Both the position numbers and the translations under genes were made by a program. Below are positions 11,901-24,218 of a stretch of DNA of 64,000 nt, piece after piece. The notes under the pieces were generated by a model that worked only from the letters and a program-made list of their open reading frames with translations, did not search any database and was not told the origin of the DNA. Numbering within the stretch: the first letter of the stretch is position 1; each line of letters opens with the position of its first letter. Source of the DNA: Anagrus nilaparvatae (taxonomy: Eukaryota; Arthropoda; Insecta; Hymenoptera; Mymaridae); the NCBI GenBank assembly GCA_022575985.1, contig JAKSXM010000019.1, forward strand, positions 1 through 64,000. The letters are read 5' to 3'.

Positions 11901-14900
11901 AAGTATAAGAGTGCTAATGTAATGCTGTAATTCTGGTTTTAACTCATCAGCAAGTTGCTCAGATACACCACTTTCTAATAAACAACCAATTGCTGACCTC
12001 CAATGATGATTTTCCAATACTGAAGTATTCTAATAATAATAAAAAAGGTTTAATTTAGTTTATTTAAAATAATTGGTTAGACAATTGTTTATTACCTCGT
12101 AGAGAGCAGCAAGATGATTACTAGTCGCAACGAGAAAAGGCTGATTGACGCCAGGATGGTCAAGGTCGTGCGTCACGGCAGCGATCAAGGAAGCCATTAT
12201 TTCGAGATAGCTCAAATTTTCTTTTATCTGTATTTATGCATAATAAATAATTTTATATATATTATAGTAATAATTTATTATTTCTACTTGTTTTTTTTAT
12301 TTTAATATTTTATTTTTTGCTCTCAGCTAAAGAGAGAATTTGAATATGCAAATTTTATTTATTATTTTTGTTTTCATGTATTAAACATATATGTTCAGGT
12401 CCATGTAAAAACACTGGATCAACATTTTTTTCTAAATGACTTATTTTAGGTCTTGGATTGACGTTTAGAATGGAATTTTCGAAAAATATTAATTTCGTCG
12501 TTAAATTTTTGATGATCGAAAATTGGTTTTTTTGAGATTCTTAATTTTTAGGACGTTAAAACGGCTCAATTATCTCAAAACCGATGCACTTTTTATATAT
12601 ATATACATATGACTGGAAAAAGTTTTCTTTTTACTCGGTGTACCCGAAAAACATTATTTTTTTCGTTTTGGGCCTTTTCCGGTTTCATTTTTAGCTATTT
12701 GAATTTTTCTAATTGACCGGAAATCAAGTTCGCCATGATGAAATTTGCTCAATTGGCTTATGTGTCAGTTTGTTCCAAAGAAAATTTTAAGAAAATTCAA
12801 ATTAGAGCATTTTTTCCCGAAATTAATATTTTTCAAAAATTCGACAAAAGGTCAATACAAGAGCTAAAACAACCCATTTAGAAACAAATTTTGAAAAAAA
12901 AATGTTGGTCTGTGGTTCTTACATGGAGCCGAACATATATACGTATTTTTTTTAATTTTTACTTGTATAAAAGAATAAACAATTTATCTTAAAAATACAT
13001 ATGTAAATATTAACATGCGTATATGGAAAATTCTTTTGAGAAGGGATTTTTTTTAGAATATTATCAGCGGTTAGTTTCAACAGTTTTTTGCTAGAATTTA
13101 TAGAAATGAAGAAAAATATGCGATTATTTGTTTTGGTATTCAAATTATTTAGGTCCATACAATTTTTCAATAAATTTTTTTATTTTTTGGCTCGTTGAAT
13201 ATTATTATGAAATCCATTATTACCGAAAATAGTCCAGTTATTCACAATAAGAATTTGTAGGTTATGTTTTACGGGTTCAGCAACCCGAAAATCAGGGAAA
13301 TTCATTAGAAATTTTAATGGACCTATCAAAAAAAAAAAATATTACGAAGTAGGAGTTTAGGTCTACACTAATTCAATAAATTGGAACCGTAAATTTTTTA
13401 AAAATTTATTTTTTTCAAATTTAAATCTCAAATATCTCTAAAGCCAGAGATGAGAACTAATCTCTGCTAAAGCATACATGCTCCCAAGCCACCATTGACA
13501 TAAATAAAAAATGTATGCAAAGCTGTATTTAAGTATTGATTTTTGTATTTTAGATTTTCCTTTTGAAAAACCTTACTAATAAGGTATTTATCAGTTATTT
13601 GCTATTTGTTGGTAAATATTCTGTACCCTGCAACATAAAGGAAAATATTTGAAAGCGTTTTCCCTTTAAATCGATTGAAATATTTACCAACAAAATGTAA
13701 GTAACAAAATTCTCTGTTGTTTACCTTTGAGAAAATTTAACTGAAAATTTAATTTTCAATGCATTGTTTCTAAATTAAAAACTTGACAATATTAACAAAT
13801 TTAAGTAACCGTAAAGTTAAAAAAAATAAATTTTCGCCTTTAATTTTCACAATAAAACATTTTAAAAAAACACTTTTTAATTCATCAAACCCACAGAGTA
13901 TTAATTTCAAAAGTTATTTTCATATACACACACACATATTTACACATGTTTGTAAAAATGATTAGATATAATATATAATATGTTTGTACAACGTGTCTGA
14001 CCTATTCCGGCTCTATCTACTTAAAATGTAAATTTTCTGTTATATATGTGTGTTTTAATATAAAACTAACACATAAATAATAATAATAATAATATTTTGT
14101 TTAATAATTAAATTATAAATTTATTTTCTGTTATATTGTTTAAAAAAAATAATAATAATAATAATTTTTAAGCCATAAATAAATAAAAATAAATTTATAA
14201 TCCTTTTTGTTTGCTGAGTTTATACCGCAATGAAATTTTAGAAATCAGTTAAAGCTTATTATGTAATACTATTATTATTATTATCGATATCGTAATTTAA
14301 ATTGTATACCATTTAAATTTTCAATTTATTTGTACTTGATAATTATAATATTTATTTTTATTATTTACTGGGGATTTCAGATGGTGAATTTTTTAAGTCA
14401 AAATTGGATTGCTTGGATTTTTAATACTCAAAAATATTATTTAATGTGTTGTAATAATTTTTTGGTAGCCTAATTTTACTTTTATTTTAGGAACTTATTG
14501 TGTTTGGTAATCGGCAATTTGAGAAAAATTAAATTTCTCATGGAAATTCCAAATATCTTAAACTTTTTTAAATTAATGTGTTCTTTAATGTTTTTAATTT
14601 ATTTCTTGTTCTTATTGTGATTTGTTATATGTTATTTGTTTCTATTTCTTCTTTCACGAAGTGCAAAAAGGGAAAGTTCTTTTATTTTTATGCTTGGAAT
14701 TGCTTAGTTTTATAAAGAAAAGCGTTTTTAAACATTTGTGGGACCAGTTTGGGATAAAAAACTTCAGTTATTAAAGAATTTTAAGAAGAGAAGGCAAAAA
14801 TATCCAATCTAAAAAACAAAAATGTAAATTTTAAGATAGATTAAGGAACGTCAAATTTTAGGAGGGACGGGGACCGAAAATACTCTGCACAAACAAAAGT

Positions 14901-17900
14901 TCCTCAAATAAAAATAAAATTCTTACACCAAAAAGCCTAATTAAAAGTAAATAACTCGTAAATTCGTAAAAATTCTTTTACTTTTTTCAAAATAACCCAA
15001 GCAATTCAAATTTGTGTCAATTGGTAAAATTTACAAAAATTAATATTCTAGTAATCCTGACCTTCTTTTCTTGCAGGAAGCAATGCATTGCCTGTGTGAC
15101 ATCAGTAGCGTGTATACTATTGTGGTATGGATTCGTACTATGATAGCCCTCTTCAATTAAACCTAGAATATTGAAAAATTTTTTCAATAAATCTTATTTT
15201 TTCACCTAATAATAATAAATAAGATATTTTTCAATAATAAGAAATACTACTTTGACTCTATTGTATAGATTCTCAATTTTTTTTATTATTATTATTGTAA
15301 AGATAGAAAAATACAAAGCTTTTTTTTTTGTATTATTCAAATACAAAATTTCTATACAACTTTTTTTTTTTCAATGCAAATTTTCTCAATGGAATAAATA
15401 AATAATAATGTAGCATTTCTGAACTTGTCATTATTGTACTTTGAATAATGTTTTATTTTTCAAAAAAAGAGGAGATACTTAAATTATGCCTACTCTCTAC
15501 ATGAATTTCTACATGAAGGTTGGGAAAATACGATGTTTGCAGTACACAGTATTTATTTATTGATAAAGTAATGGGAAAATCACTAGGAAAATAAAAATTA
15601 GAGCATTTAACTGAATAGGAGTTATGAGAGCTCCATAACAAAAGATACCAGTTTTTAGAAATTCATTTATTACAAATTTCAAATTTACCGCCAAGTGATC
15701 AATTAAAAGTAATTAAAAATCTGACCAAAAATTTAAAGTCGAGATTATTTTTAAAATTTTATTAAATTAATTAGAAAACTCTCTCAAATTTCGCTATTTT
15801 AACACAAAAACTTCCGAAAACATAATTAAACATATCAAAAATTTAGCCAATTTGACCGAAACTTAAATCTCTATCCCTCTGTGCGAGTCCTTTTTGGTCA
15901 CGTTTTTAATTGGTCACGTGACTTAAAAACGCAGTAATTCATTAGTTTCCTTTTGTCTTAAAAAAATTTGAAGTGTCAGAAGTTAATTTAAGCCTTACTA
16001 GTAAATTTTTTAACCATATCCTTTTTAAAAATCGAATTTTGAAAAAAACTATACCGTAGAGCTGCTCCGGTTGAATATTCAACCAAAAATAGTAAAATTA
16101 AACCAAAAGCTAAAATACATTTACAGAATAAATAAGAAAAATTATTTTTCCTTTTTTAAAAATGGCCAAAAAACGGAAATGACCGTCAAAAATTGAGAAT
16201 TGAACCTAAGAAGCTAAAACTTGGCATATAGGCTTGTTTTTATTGGTATTTAAAAAAAAAAAAACTTTGGGGCCGATTCAAAGACCCAACCATTATATTT
16301 AGTCCGATCAGTTTTAAAATTAGCCATATGCAAATTAGTTCTTAAAAAATCAATTATTTTTTGCAAAATTTTTCTTCCGGAAAAAAAAATGTCATATCTG
16401 TTGAAATCAGAGTGAATCAGGTATGAAATTTCCTCCCCCGGGACTTTAACTTTTGATATAAAAAAATATTTAAAAAAAATGACATGAATTTTTATTATTA
16501 ATTTGGAAAACGTATTTCAAATGCCCATCAACTTTGTTCTACATAAAATAAAAAAGATATAAAATTAAATTTAATTAATATAAGTGGTAGAATATTTTTT
16601 AACTTCAACTGCATAAATATAAAATAATTTAAATTTTATGCAATAAAATACTACTTACTAAATAACTTCCAAACTCTGACAACGTCCAAGTTGAAATGCT
16701 CGAGTAAACCGTACCAGTGAAATAAATGAACGCATAAAACAGGTAATGAACGTCCTAGAAAATGAAAATTTATATATAAAAAACTTTATTTTTTTATTTA
16801 TTTTTCATTGCATCAATTAAAAGTGACTTTTTCTATGAATGAAACTAATATTTATCAATTTAAATAAAATGAATGAAGAAAGTTTTATTTTTTAAAATAT
16901 GTAAATTTTTTTTAAAAAATATTTGAATTTCAAATAACAAACTATTTGTGTACAAATGATTTTATCTTTTCTTTATGTCAAAAAATTATGAATAACAAAT
17001 AAGTTTAAAAATTTTTCACAAACTACTTTTTTTAAATCTAAAACATTGTTTCAATGAAATGTTTTTCTACTTTCAGACAAACATTGTTTTCGAGTGTCTG
17101 ATAAAAAATTATATGCTAAACAGAGTAAAAATTTATAGGTTTCGACCTTTGAAGACAAAACTTATATTTTGTTACTTGGTTAAAAATAGATAATAAAAAA
17201 TAAATTATTTTTTACTTACCACCAGTGACTGTTTCAAGTGTAAATGCGTTAAATTTCCAGTTACCAACCCTTTGCAAAACGCACTGAAAATAAAAAAGGA
17301 GAATAAATATTTGTATAGAATTAAAATTCAGTTTTAAATTAATGAAATAAAAAAATATGAGTAAAAACATAAAAAATGTGCAAAAAAAATTTGAACATGG
17401 TATTTTTCATGTGAATGTTAGATTCAAATTTACTAAAAATTTGACATATAACAAAATCAGTTTTTATAGGGTTTTTGTAAAATTAACCTCTGGTATCAAT
17501 TATTAGACATTTTGAGTCCGAAATCCAAAGGAACTTAAAAAACTCATTTAAAAAACTTGAATAATTACGTTTATTCATAAAAATATCTGCCCCTATGGGG
17601 CAGAAGCTTTAAAATTCCATCTTAATGTATAAATTTAGAAACTTTTGAGAAATTAAAATAAAATTCTTGATTTTTTGTCTAATAAAACTGACTATAAAAT
17701 CTATAAAAAAATTGCCTAAAGCTTAATGTTACTCCAATTAATTTCAATAAATTTAAACATGCATTACAGTATCCAATCAATAAACCCAAGTAAATAACTC
17801 ACCCAACAGAAAAAACATATCTACCTCACATATATTTTCCTAATACAAATCTTGTTATAAAATAAAAAATTGGTATTAACTAGAAAAATATTTTTTATAG

Positions 17901-20900
17901 TCATATAAATGCATCGTAATAATTTATTTTAAAAGATCCATAAGTATAGAAAGTAACCCTCACCTATACATAAAAACAAGATTTATATCCTATCTGTTAA
18001 ATGTGCACTATATCTCAATATTACATACTTAAAGCTCGTATTTTTTCTAATAATTGACATATACTACTTAAAACTAAAAATAAAAAATTTGTTTATGTTT
18101 TTTCAGTATATAAAAAAAAAAAATCGAATAAAAAAAATTTATTTACTGTATATTTGAACATGTTGTTTAAATTAAGTTAATTAATTTATTTTCAATTTAT
18201 TTATTATTAGTTAAAGTACTTATTACTTTATTTTTTATTACTAGTTTTTTTTTTTTATTTTCAAATAAATAAATTTTAATTAAATGTAGGTACTGTATAA
18301 GTATAGAAAAAAAGATGCAATTTAATTATAAATATTTAAATATTTTTATGATGAAAACGTTAAAATTAAATTAAAACACTTTTTTTTTTTAATAATTTTT
18401 TTATTCAAATTTTTTTTTTTTTTAATTAAAAAGTAATATGAATTAATAAATTTTTTTAATTTGTTTTTTATTGAAATTTTTTTTTTTGGAGTGCGTAGGT
18501 TAAAAGTTATTATTCAAATGTAATTTAGATAATTTAAATTTATAAGCATGTATTACATTAAAATAATTTTTAGTTTTTTTTTATATTTTTTATTTTTGGC
18601 AAATTTTCATTTATTTTTTTGTTTTTAATAAAAATTTTGGAATTCGTTTACAGATAACCCGTTCTTATAAACATGTCCCAAGTTAAAACGCCCTTTATTA
18701 GAGGAAGTTTTTCAATATTTGCACGTTTTTAGAATTTCTGACACTCTAGACCTTAAAATTCCAGATCAGCGATCTGAAAATCGTACTGGAAGCAAAATAT
18801 TATATAATGAGATATGAGATATAATAGGAATTCACCTATTACATATTTTTTTCTAATTTCGAATATATAAGTCCCAGATATGATAAAAAATATTCCTTAT
18901 CAGTGGTGACCTAGCCTATAGGCTAAATCTTATTACAGTTTAAGAATATTGCAAAAACACCCTTGCTAATTAAAGCGTGTTAGACTAATTTCCCACGTGC
19001 AAAACCTTGATTTTTGGAATAAGCGGACCAAAAAACCCTTAGTCGACCTTTCTTTATTTTGCTTGCCAAAAGCAACCCCCTCCCCCTCTCCCTCTGTAAT
19101 TTAACTGGAGTAAAACAACTGAATTACTTTAAGTATTTTAATGTTAAAAACTATTATATTTGTTTCCAATTAACTTGTAAATTAAATTTTGAGCTATTTT
19201 GGACAATTATAAGAATAGAAAATTTATCTGATCCTGCGTTGATTAGGAGCAAAAATATATTTCCCCGCTCTAGTCCTCCCTCCAAGAATCGATGAGTTTT
19301 TAACCCCACTCCAAAGCTACTCCTAAAAACGCAAATTTTTATTTTTTAAGTTTTTATAGGTTTCTAAATTTTTAGGAACATATAAAGCTTCGATTTTTGA
19401 AAACAGCAATCTAAACCCTATAGCATAAGAAGTGTTATTGTTTATAATACATGGGTTTAAGTTTTTCGAAAGATACAGCTACTTCCGTTTTAACATGGTT
19501 ATTATTGCGTCTTTATTTACAACGGAGCCATGTGAGACTATCACCGGATGCTTATTGCAGCAATTCTTAATGATTTTTAGTTTAAATATTCATATACACT
19601 AAACTTTTTAAAAGAAAATTAAACAACCAAACAATGTCATCCAATATTAAAAAAACTGCTAATTTTATAAAATGAATTTTCTACAACAGTGAATAAATTC
19701 TAATCCTTGCAATTAGTTCAGTACCACAAAATTTATTATATCCTTTTGAATTAAAAAATAAATTTCTAAAAAAAAATCCATTAATTTTGAATTGATTTTA
19801 CTGTGCCAATTTCGCGGTCTAACTAGAAATTCATGTACATAGATTAATTGTTTCGTCGCTGAAAATTAATTTGCGGCCTTGTGTTATAAAAGTCATTTGA
19901 AATGCTGTTTAGTTTATTTATTTTTTATCCTGAATAATAACTTTATTATTTTTTTAGTTTCTGTTACGAATAACCAAAATTGTGTGGATGGAATATTTTT
20001 ACGATTCAAATTTTTAATAAAAATTTTCCAATTTTATTTACATCAAATTCAAAAATTCAGTTAAAAGTAACATTTAAAGTAAAAAATCTTGGAAATAACA
20101 TCAGTCAAAACGATTGGCAATAATATAAAACCTGACAAGAGTAAAAAAAATTCCTATAATATAAACTCAAACGCGTGATTCATGAAAAATTTTCTAATAA
20201 AATGACGTTTTCCTTTTACAATAAAAATTTTTTTTTTTCATTTAAATGAAAAAATGTAATGAAAAAAAATTTTTTTTTTTCTTTCTATAATTAATTAATA
20301 AAATAACGTTATGTCATTAAATTAGTTCCATTATTAAAAAAAAATTTTAAATTAAAATGCTAATTGGCGTAAATGGAATTTTAATTAGGTTGCATATATA
20401 ATATTATCGAATAATATATTTTTGCACATAAAAATAATTAAAAAAAAAAAACTCTGATTTTTTTTTACATATACATTTTATTTGTACATTAAGCTAATGA
20501 AATTTCAACATGCATAATATAATGAACGATAATAATAATAATAAAAAAAAAGAATTTATATGCTAAAATGTAAAAATCTCATGAATATTTTTACACTTTT
20601 TTAATTACGTATTATATAATAACGTATGAGTAAAAGTGTAAATTAAAAAAAAAGTAGATTAAGTTACCTGCGCTTGCCCATGAAAAACATCATCTAATAT
20701 TCCAGTATCTCGATTTAACGATCGAGTAATAAGCCTCTTTCGTCTTCTTTTGTGCATTGTCAAGAATTTTCCAGTGTATTTTTCACGTTTTTCTTTAACA
20801 TCGAGATTATCAAGTAGTACACAATTACCATTTGAATATTTTCTTTCGATTGGTAAATTTGAAGCACATTTTATATCTTCGGGCGCAGTACCAGACTCCG

Positions 20901-20915
20901 CCAATGCAGCATCTT
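5485..20915 (-). CDS. Pde7: PDE7-like cAMP phosphodiesterase with very long phospho-motif tail (ten exons, 5' end missing)
   Basis: Joined exons 20668-20915, 17220-17283, 16659-16754, 15062-15162, 12096-12227, 11856-12029, 6424-8364, 6206-6344, 5999-6127 and 5485-5930 give about 1155 codons in one frame, with GT-AG borders. The class I PDE catalytic domain is complete: the YHN catalytic histidine region, the HDLDHPGVN metal motif, ENHHWRSA, the ILATDI segment, KCADISNP with the second metal aspartate, and the invariant glutamine in [26 protein letters not shown] and [13 protein letters not shown] fit PDE7 better than PDE1, 4, 8 or 9. PDE7 enzymes hydrolyse cAMP to AMP with high affinity. Vertebrate PDE7 ends soon after the catalytic domain. 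Here a tail of about 760 residues follows: acidic, then Ser-rich, His-rich and Asn-rich, with repeated R-R-x-S-x-P. The first exon begins at phase 2, so at least one upstream exon is missing. Confidence 0.92.
5999..6127 (-). CDS. Pde7: PDE7-like exon i
   Basis: Acceptor CATTTAG|AT and donor G|GTTTAT. It encodes [20 protein letters not shown], with another RRxSxP motif. Phase 2 entry and phase 1 exit match both neighbours. Confidence 0.85.
6206..6344 (-). CDS. Pde7: PDE7-like exon h: RRGS repeats
   Basis: Acceptor TTAACAG|GGT and donor A|GTTAGT. It encodes [18 protein letters not shown] and later [12 protein letters not shown]. The first motif echoes [13 protein letters not shown] in the preceding exon, and the second is repeated in the last exon. 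The donor GTTAGT is non-canonical at +3 but gives an exact phase match (A+AT) to the next exon. Confidence 0.85.
6424..8364 (-). CDS. Pde7: PDE7-like exon g: end of catalytic domain plus long disordered tail
   Basis: This is a 647-codon exon with phase 0 at both ends (acceptor TTTTACAG|GGT, donor CAG|GTAAAA). Residues 1-120 finish the catalytic domain: KCADISNP near nucleotide 8290, and KIQVGF, with the substrate-orienting Gln, near 8130. An acidic E/D/Q-rich stretch follows, then about 480 residues of Ser-rich, probably disordered sequence. That stretch has RRSSLP (about 7803), RRHSVP (7749), RRGAP (7665), RRVSAF (7206), RRHSLH (7134, followed by a His/Tyr-rich run) and RRHSTP (6819). No second enzymatic domain is visible. 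Confidence 0.92.
8365..9541. other. Intron sequence with a TG-repeat and degenerate gtgaattt-like repeats
   Basis: Part of the PDE7-like intron. A short degenerate GT-rich run lies at about 8450-8490, and 8700-8830 contains several imperfect copies of a gtgaatttac-like word. Nothing coding is seen. Confidence 0.5.
9542..10009. mobile_element. Short nonautonomous DNA transposon with TIRs and a 5-bp target duplication
   Basis: The element begins AGTCCGGGAATATTTGT and ends with the inverse, ACAGATATTCCCGGACT. ACAAT directly flanks both ends (9537-9541 and 10010-10014), which fits a target-site duplication. The interior has two related segments sharing GATGTCAGAAAT.CTATTTGATGC (about 9719-9742 and 9852-9875). 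It has no transposase ORF and lies inside a PDE7-like intron. Confidence 0.8.
10040..10230 (+). repeat. Dispersed repeat with AAGTCCC and TTTGAC motifs
   Basis: Repeated words such as ATTCTAAGTCCC and GGACACATTTGAC occur here. The same vocabulary occurs in inverse orientation at about 38380-38560, so this is a dispersed repeat family of unknown type. Confidence 0.55.
10253..11335. mobile_element. Long-inverted-repeat (foldback) element
   Basis: ATTGAATAAAG at the left end is mirrored by CTTTATTCAAT at the right. The arms match imperfectly over about 200 bp (10253-10460 with 11115-11335), and an inner pair at about 10820-10880 and 11040-11105 continues the symmetry. The left arm has about 370 bp without a counterpart. 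A run of about 13 G lies at 10379-10391, opposite the CCCC...GGGGG region of the other arm. No transposase ORF. Confidence 0.75.
11679..11704. repeat. Poly(A) tract
   Basis: About 25 A residues in an intron. I could not recognise retroelement sequence upstream of it, so it may be only a homopolymer. Confidence 0.7.
11856..12029 (-). CDS. Pde7: PDE7-like exon f: ENHHWRSA segment
   Basis: Acceptor ATTATTAG|AAT and donor AAG|GTTAAT, 58 whole codons. [15 protein letters not shown] and [11 protein letters not shown] are the features that best separate PDE7 from the other PDE families. Confidence 0.93.
12096..12227 (-). CDS. Pde7: PDE7-like exon e: HD-x2-H-x4-N metal motif
   Basis: Acceptor AATACAG|ATA and donor GAG|GTAATA, 44 whole codons. 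It contains [20 protein letters not shown], the PDE signature with the metal-binding His and Asp pair. A short + strand open frame across this exon is only its shadow. Confidence 0.93.
12387..12940. mobile_element. Short inverted-repeat element
   Basis: Left ATATATGTTCAGGTCCATGT and right ACATGGAGCCGAACATATAT are imperfect inverse copies. The match continues inward to AACATTTTTTT on the left and AAAAAATGTT on the right, about 45 bp per arm. It has no ORF. It lies in the intron between PDE7-like exons d and e. Confidence 0.6.
12941..15061. other. Intron sequence, no gene seen
   Basis: AT-rich intron of the PDE7-like gene. A small hairpin (CGGGTT...AACCCG, about 13273-13290) and ATT/AAT trinucleotide runs (14075-14165, 14270-14285) are the only structure I see. 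Confidence 0.5.
15062..15162 (-). CDS. Pde7: PDE7-like exon d: catalytic histidine region
   Basis: Acceptor ATTCTAG|GT and donor AAG|GTCAGG. It encodes [19 protein letters not shown] followed by [12 protein letters not shown]. The His of PYHN is the general acid in class I PDEs, and the following H..D residues begin the metal site. Confidence 0.92.
16659..16754 (-). CDS. Pde7: PDE7-like exon c
   Basis: Acceptor TTCTAG|GA and donor A|GTAAGT. It encodes the helix segment with [14 protein letters not shown], matching the PDE7 catalytic N-lobe (HLFSLHGLIEYFHLD in the vertebrate protein, from memory). The flanking split codons close correctly on both sides. Confidence 0.9.
17220..17283 (-). CDS. 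Pde7: PDE7-like exon b
   Basis: Acceptor TTTTCAG|TGC and donor G|GTAAGT. It encodes [20 protein letters not shown] plus part of a glycine codon. VGNW.F is the PDE7 start of the catalytic region. The exon enters in phase 0 and leaves one base for the next exon. Confidence 0.9.
17284..20667. other. Intron sequence, no gene seen
   Basis: A 3.4-kb AT-rich intron between PDE7-like exons a and b. Open frames at 19059-19295 and 19879-20064 are low-complexity and lack recognisable domains. Confidence 0.5.
20668..20915 (-). CDS. Pde7: PDE7-like exon a: N-terminal region before the catalytic domain
   Basis: The exon has acceptor TTACAG|AA and donor CAG|GTAACT. It encodes 82 codons including a basic stretch ([11 protein letters not shown]) and ends with [11 protein letters not shown], the counterpart of the PDE7 segment that leads into the catalytic domain. 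It starts with the last two bases of a split codon, so a coding exon must lie upstream (higher coordinates). I could not identify one with confidence. Confidence 0.88.
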
Positions 20916-22149
20916 CTGTAACAATAAAAAAAATCAATTTTAATAAAATTTATCAATAAAAAATTTTTTTTTTTAATATCCAATTCGATAAATATAATGT
21001 TTCAAATATTTTATTGTTATAATTTAATATTCTTGCTTTATCTTAAATATTGTAACATTTATACGTGCATAAATATACGTAAATCATAACGTCGTACTGA
21101 CGCGCTAACAAAATGTCCAATAATACGATTTGATAACGTATTTGTGTAACGTATGTATGTGTACAAGAAAAAAAATAAATTTATATATCTATTTCACATA
21201 TCTTTTATGTATATCAAATAACATTTATTTGTGTTGTATGAGAATCTGATGAGAATAATTTATTTTAATCAAAACTGTGAAATTCATTCAACAAATTCCA
21301 AAGATAAAATATATGAGCATTTAATGTGGAATTTTTTTAAAAAGTATTTGAGAAAAATTTGAATTTAAATTTAAAGTATTCGGTGGGGGTGATAAAATTT
21401 TTAACTGGATTTTGAGTCCACCACGGTTTAGTTTTTTAAAAATATTAAGATATTCTTGGGACTTACAATTAATTAATAGTTAAAGTCCCTGGAATGAAGC
21501 TTTTTGAGTTAATTTTAATCTATGATTACTAACATAAGAAATTTCGGGTCGGGTCAGGTCGTGTCTGTCTTCGGGTATACCCAAAAAGCTTCAATGGTTT
21601 GCAGGTATAGTATTGAATCAAAAATTTTCTTGGCTTTACAATTCTATGAAAATATTTTTCAAAATTTTTCATTAATTTCAACTAATAAGTCATTATAAGT
21701 CATAATTTTTTAATTTTAGCAATTAATTTTTTTCTATTACCCCTTTTTTAAGGCGTAAAAGAAAATTTTTCTAAATAAAAATCTTTATAGGATAGTAAGG
21801 CTAGGAAAATTTCTGATTTAAAACTGTACCTGCGGAACTCTGAAGCTTTTCAAAAATACCAGAAAACCGTCCCGAAAGTTCGGAGAACCGCACTCCTAGA
21901 TATGAAAAATAATTCATTAGATTTGTAATACAATTTTGATTTCCATAACATTATTAAGCCCATAGTTAAGGTAGGTACGGTAGACCAAAAAAGCTTCTCA
22001 AAACGTATTTTTTTTCAACGTGTAGAAATCATCACATCGTAAGCTGGTTGCGTTAACACCCATTTTTTTTTAAAGTTTAAAAAAGTAATGAAAAATTTTC
22101 AGCGTAATGTGGATTTTGCTCAAGTTTTCTATTTACAATTATAACTTAA

Positions 22150-22720
22150 ATTAGCAAAAATTACCTTTAAAAGGGGTATTTTTGATGTATTTAATCACGT
22201 TTTTGCAAAGTTTAGGATAAAGTGTCAATTTTTAGTAGACAGGGCTTTGAAATTCGTGATTAAATCCATATGGACCAAATCTGGAGACTTAAAGTTCGAA
22301 TACATCAAAAATACCCTTAGGAGTAGTTTTGTCTAAGTGAAGGGTAAAATATTAATTTTTTAAGAAAAAAAATCCTTATTCGCTATCAGCGACCCAAAAA
22401 CCCTTGAGGACTAAATCTAGAAACTAAAAGTGAGAAAATATAAAAAATGCACATTTTAGGGGTAGTTTTTGCTGATTTAAGGGTGAAATAGTAATTTTTC
22501 ATTTAAAAATTTTTAAAATTCGTAATCAGCGATCCAAAAAAACCTACATAGACCAAATCTGATTTGAAGACTTAAAGTTCGATTTCATAAAAAATACCAT
22601 TTTTTAGGGGTAGTTTTTGCAAATTTAAGGATGTTTCGCAGATTTCTCAAAGAAAAGACGTCTGAGTTTATGATCAGTGACCAAAAAAACCTATGGTAGA
22701 ACAATCCTGATGGTGGACGG
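22150..22720 (+). repeat. Degenerate tandem repeat, unit about 140 bp, roughly four copies
   Basis: Recurring blocks share GGGGTAGTTTTTGC, CAGCGA/CAGTGACC, CCAAAAAAACCTA and GACTTAAAGTTCGA in the same order. The copies have diverged and I cannot fix exact borders. No coding role is visible. Confidence 0.55.
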
Positions 22721-24218
22721 AAACTTGACAACTTTAACCGTATATTGACTAGAGTATATAGAGACAATAGCTTAGGAAAATTATTAATTGTGATGCAGAG
22801 TGATTCAGAGTATTATATCTACCTAACAACCCTTTCTGAACATATTAGAACAGTTTAAAAAAAAAAAATTTTTAGCATCACGCATTGTGATGAGCATCGA
22901 TGCGGAAGTTGCCGCATCACGTCGCCTACCCATTAGTGAAAATTTCGGTGACAATAAAATTTAAATCAAAAAATTTTCATTCCATGAAAAAAAAACAAAA
23001 TAATTGAGTATTTATGCTAAAAAACTAAAACAAATTCATTTATAAAATAATTTTTTGAATCTTGAAACCAGTCTATATAATTAAAAACAAATATATATTC
23101 ATTTATTAATAATATTAAAATATTATAAAATCTATAAATAAACAAAATTAAATTATATAATCAAAATATCATTAAAAATTGAAAAATTTTGAATTGTTTA
23201 TAAAATTAAATGACAAGTTACTCAATAGCAGATAAAACAAGGTCGTGCATAAATATGAATCAAGTACATAGTATATTCGACTACTATTATATACTACCCC
23301 AAAACAATTTACTTCAAGTAGTAGAACTTGCAAGAGACAAGTTGAAGATAAGAGACCATGTTAAATATAGAAAATTTCTTCTCTATAGTAATCAACGGTA
23401 TATTTTAATATTACTACTACTATTACACTTTTTATATTTACAAATATATATAAAACCAGTTATTTACAAAATCAATGTAATTTTGACAGTATCAGTTATA
23501 TACTTCAAAATTTTCATTATACTCTCAACAAGCTATTATAGTTACAGAATAATTTTATTTTAAAATAATTAGTACTCAACATTTTTTTTTTAAATAAAAT
23601 GAAATATTAGATATTACTCAGCTACTTGTATTTTAATTTAAATAGTAAATAATGGTACTTGATGATATAAATATTGAATGTAAAATTAAATTGGATAGCT
23701 TTCATCAAGAAGATTATTTATATGTACTTTCTTATTCAGTTATATATAAATTTAATTTTAAATTATTTCTATAAGTATACGTCATTTCGAAATATTTATA
23801 TTTAGTTTTTATGTGTAATTTTGTTATCAAAGATACTATTTTTCACAAAGAAAATTTTAACATTAATTTTATGTTTGTAATTATTTTATTTATGAATATT
23901 CCATTTATATAAAAAGATTCTAAGATAACTTGACCCAGTTTAGATGACCGAGTCTTTGAAATGAATGAAATTTTTTTTTTATTCTATAATGTATTCTATA
24001 ATGTTTAACTCTATAGCATCTCTATGCAACTCCAATGCAACACCAAATAATGTTTTCTGTTGAGGGTTGTTTACCAATCTGTCTAAGTAATTTCTTCGTT
24101 TTTTAAAATTTGGACTATTTCATCGTCAGTTTTTTCCCTTATTACCATAAGTTTAAATATTCCAGCTCTTTTTGCTGGACAACACATGTTAACCTAGTCC
24201 ATTTTTTAGAATTTCCCT

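Noticed and set aside
23210..23563. 117-codon + strand ORF
   Set aside because: The last half is a hydrophobic I/L/Y-rich run typical of translated AT-rich DNA. The first half (MTSYSIADKTRS...) has no family I recognise and no splice support.
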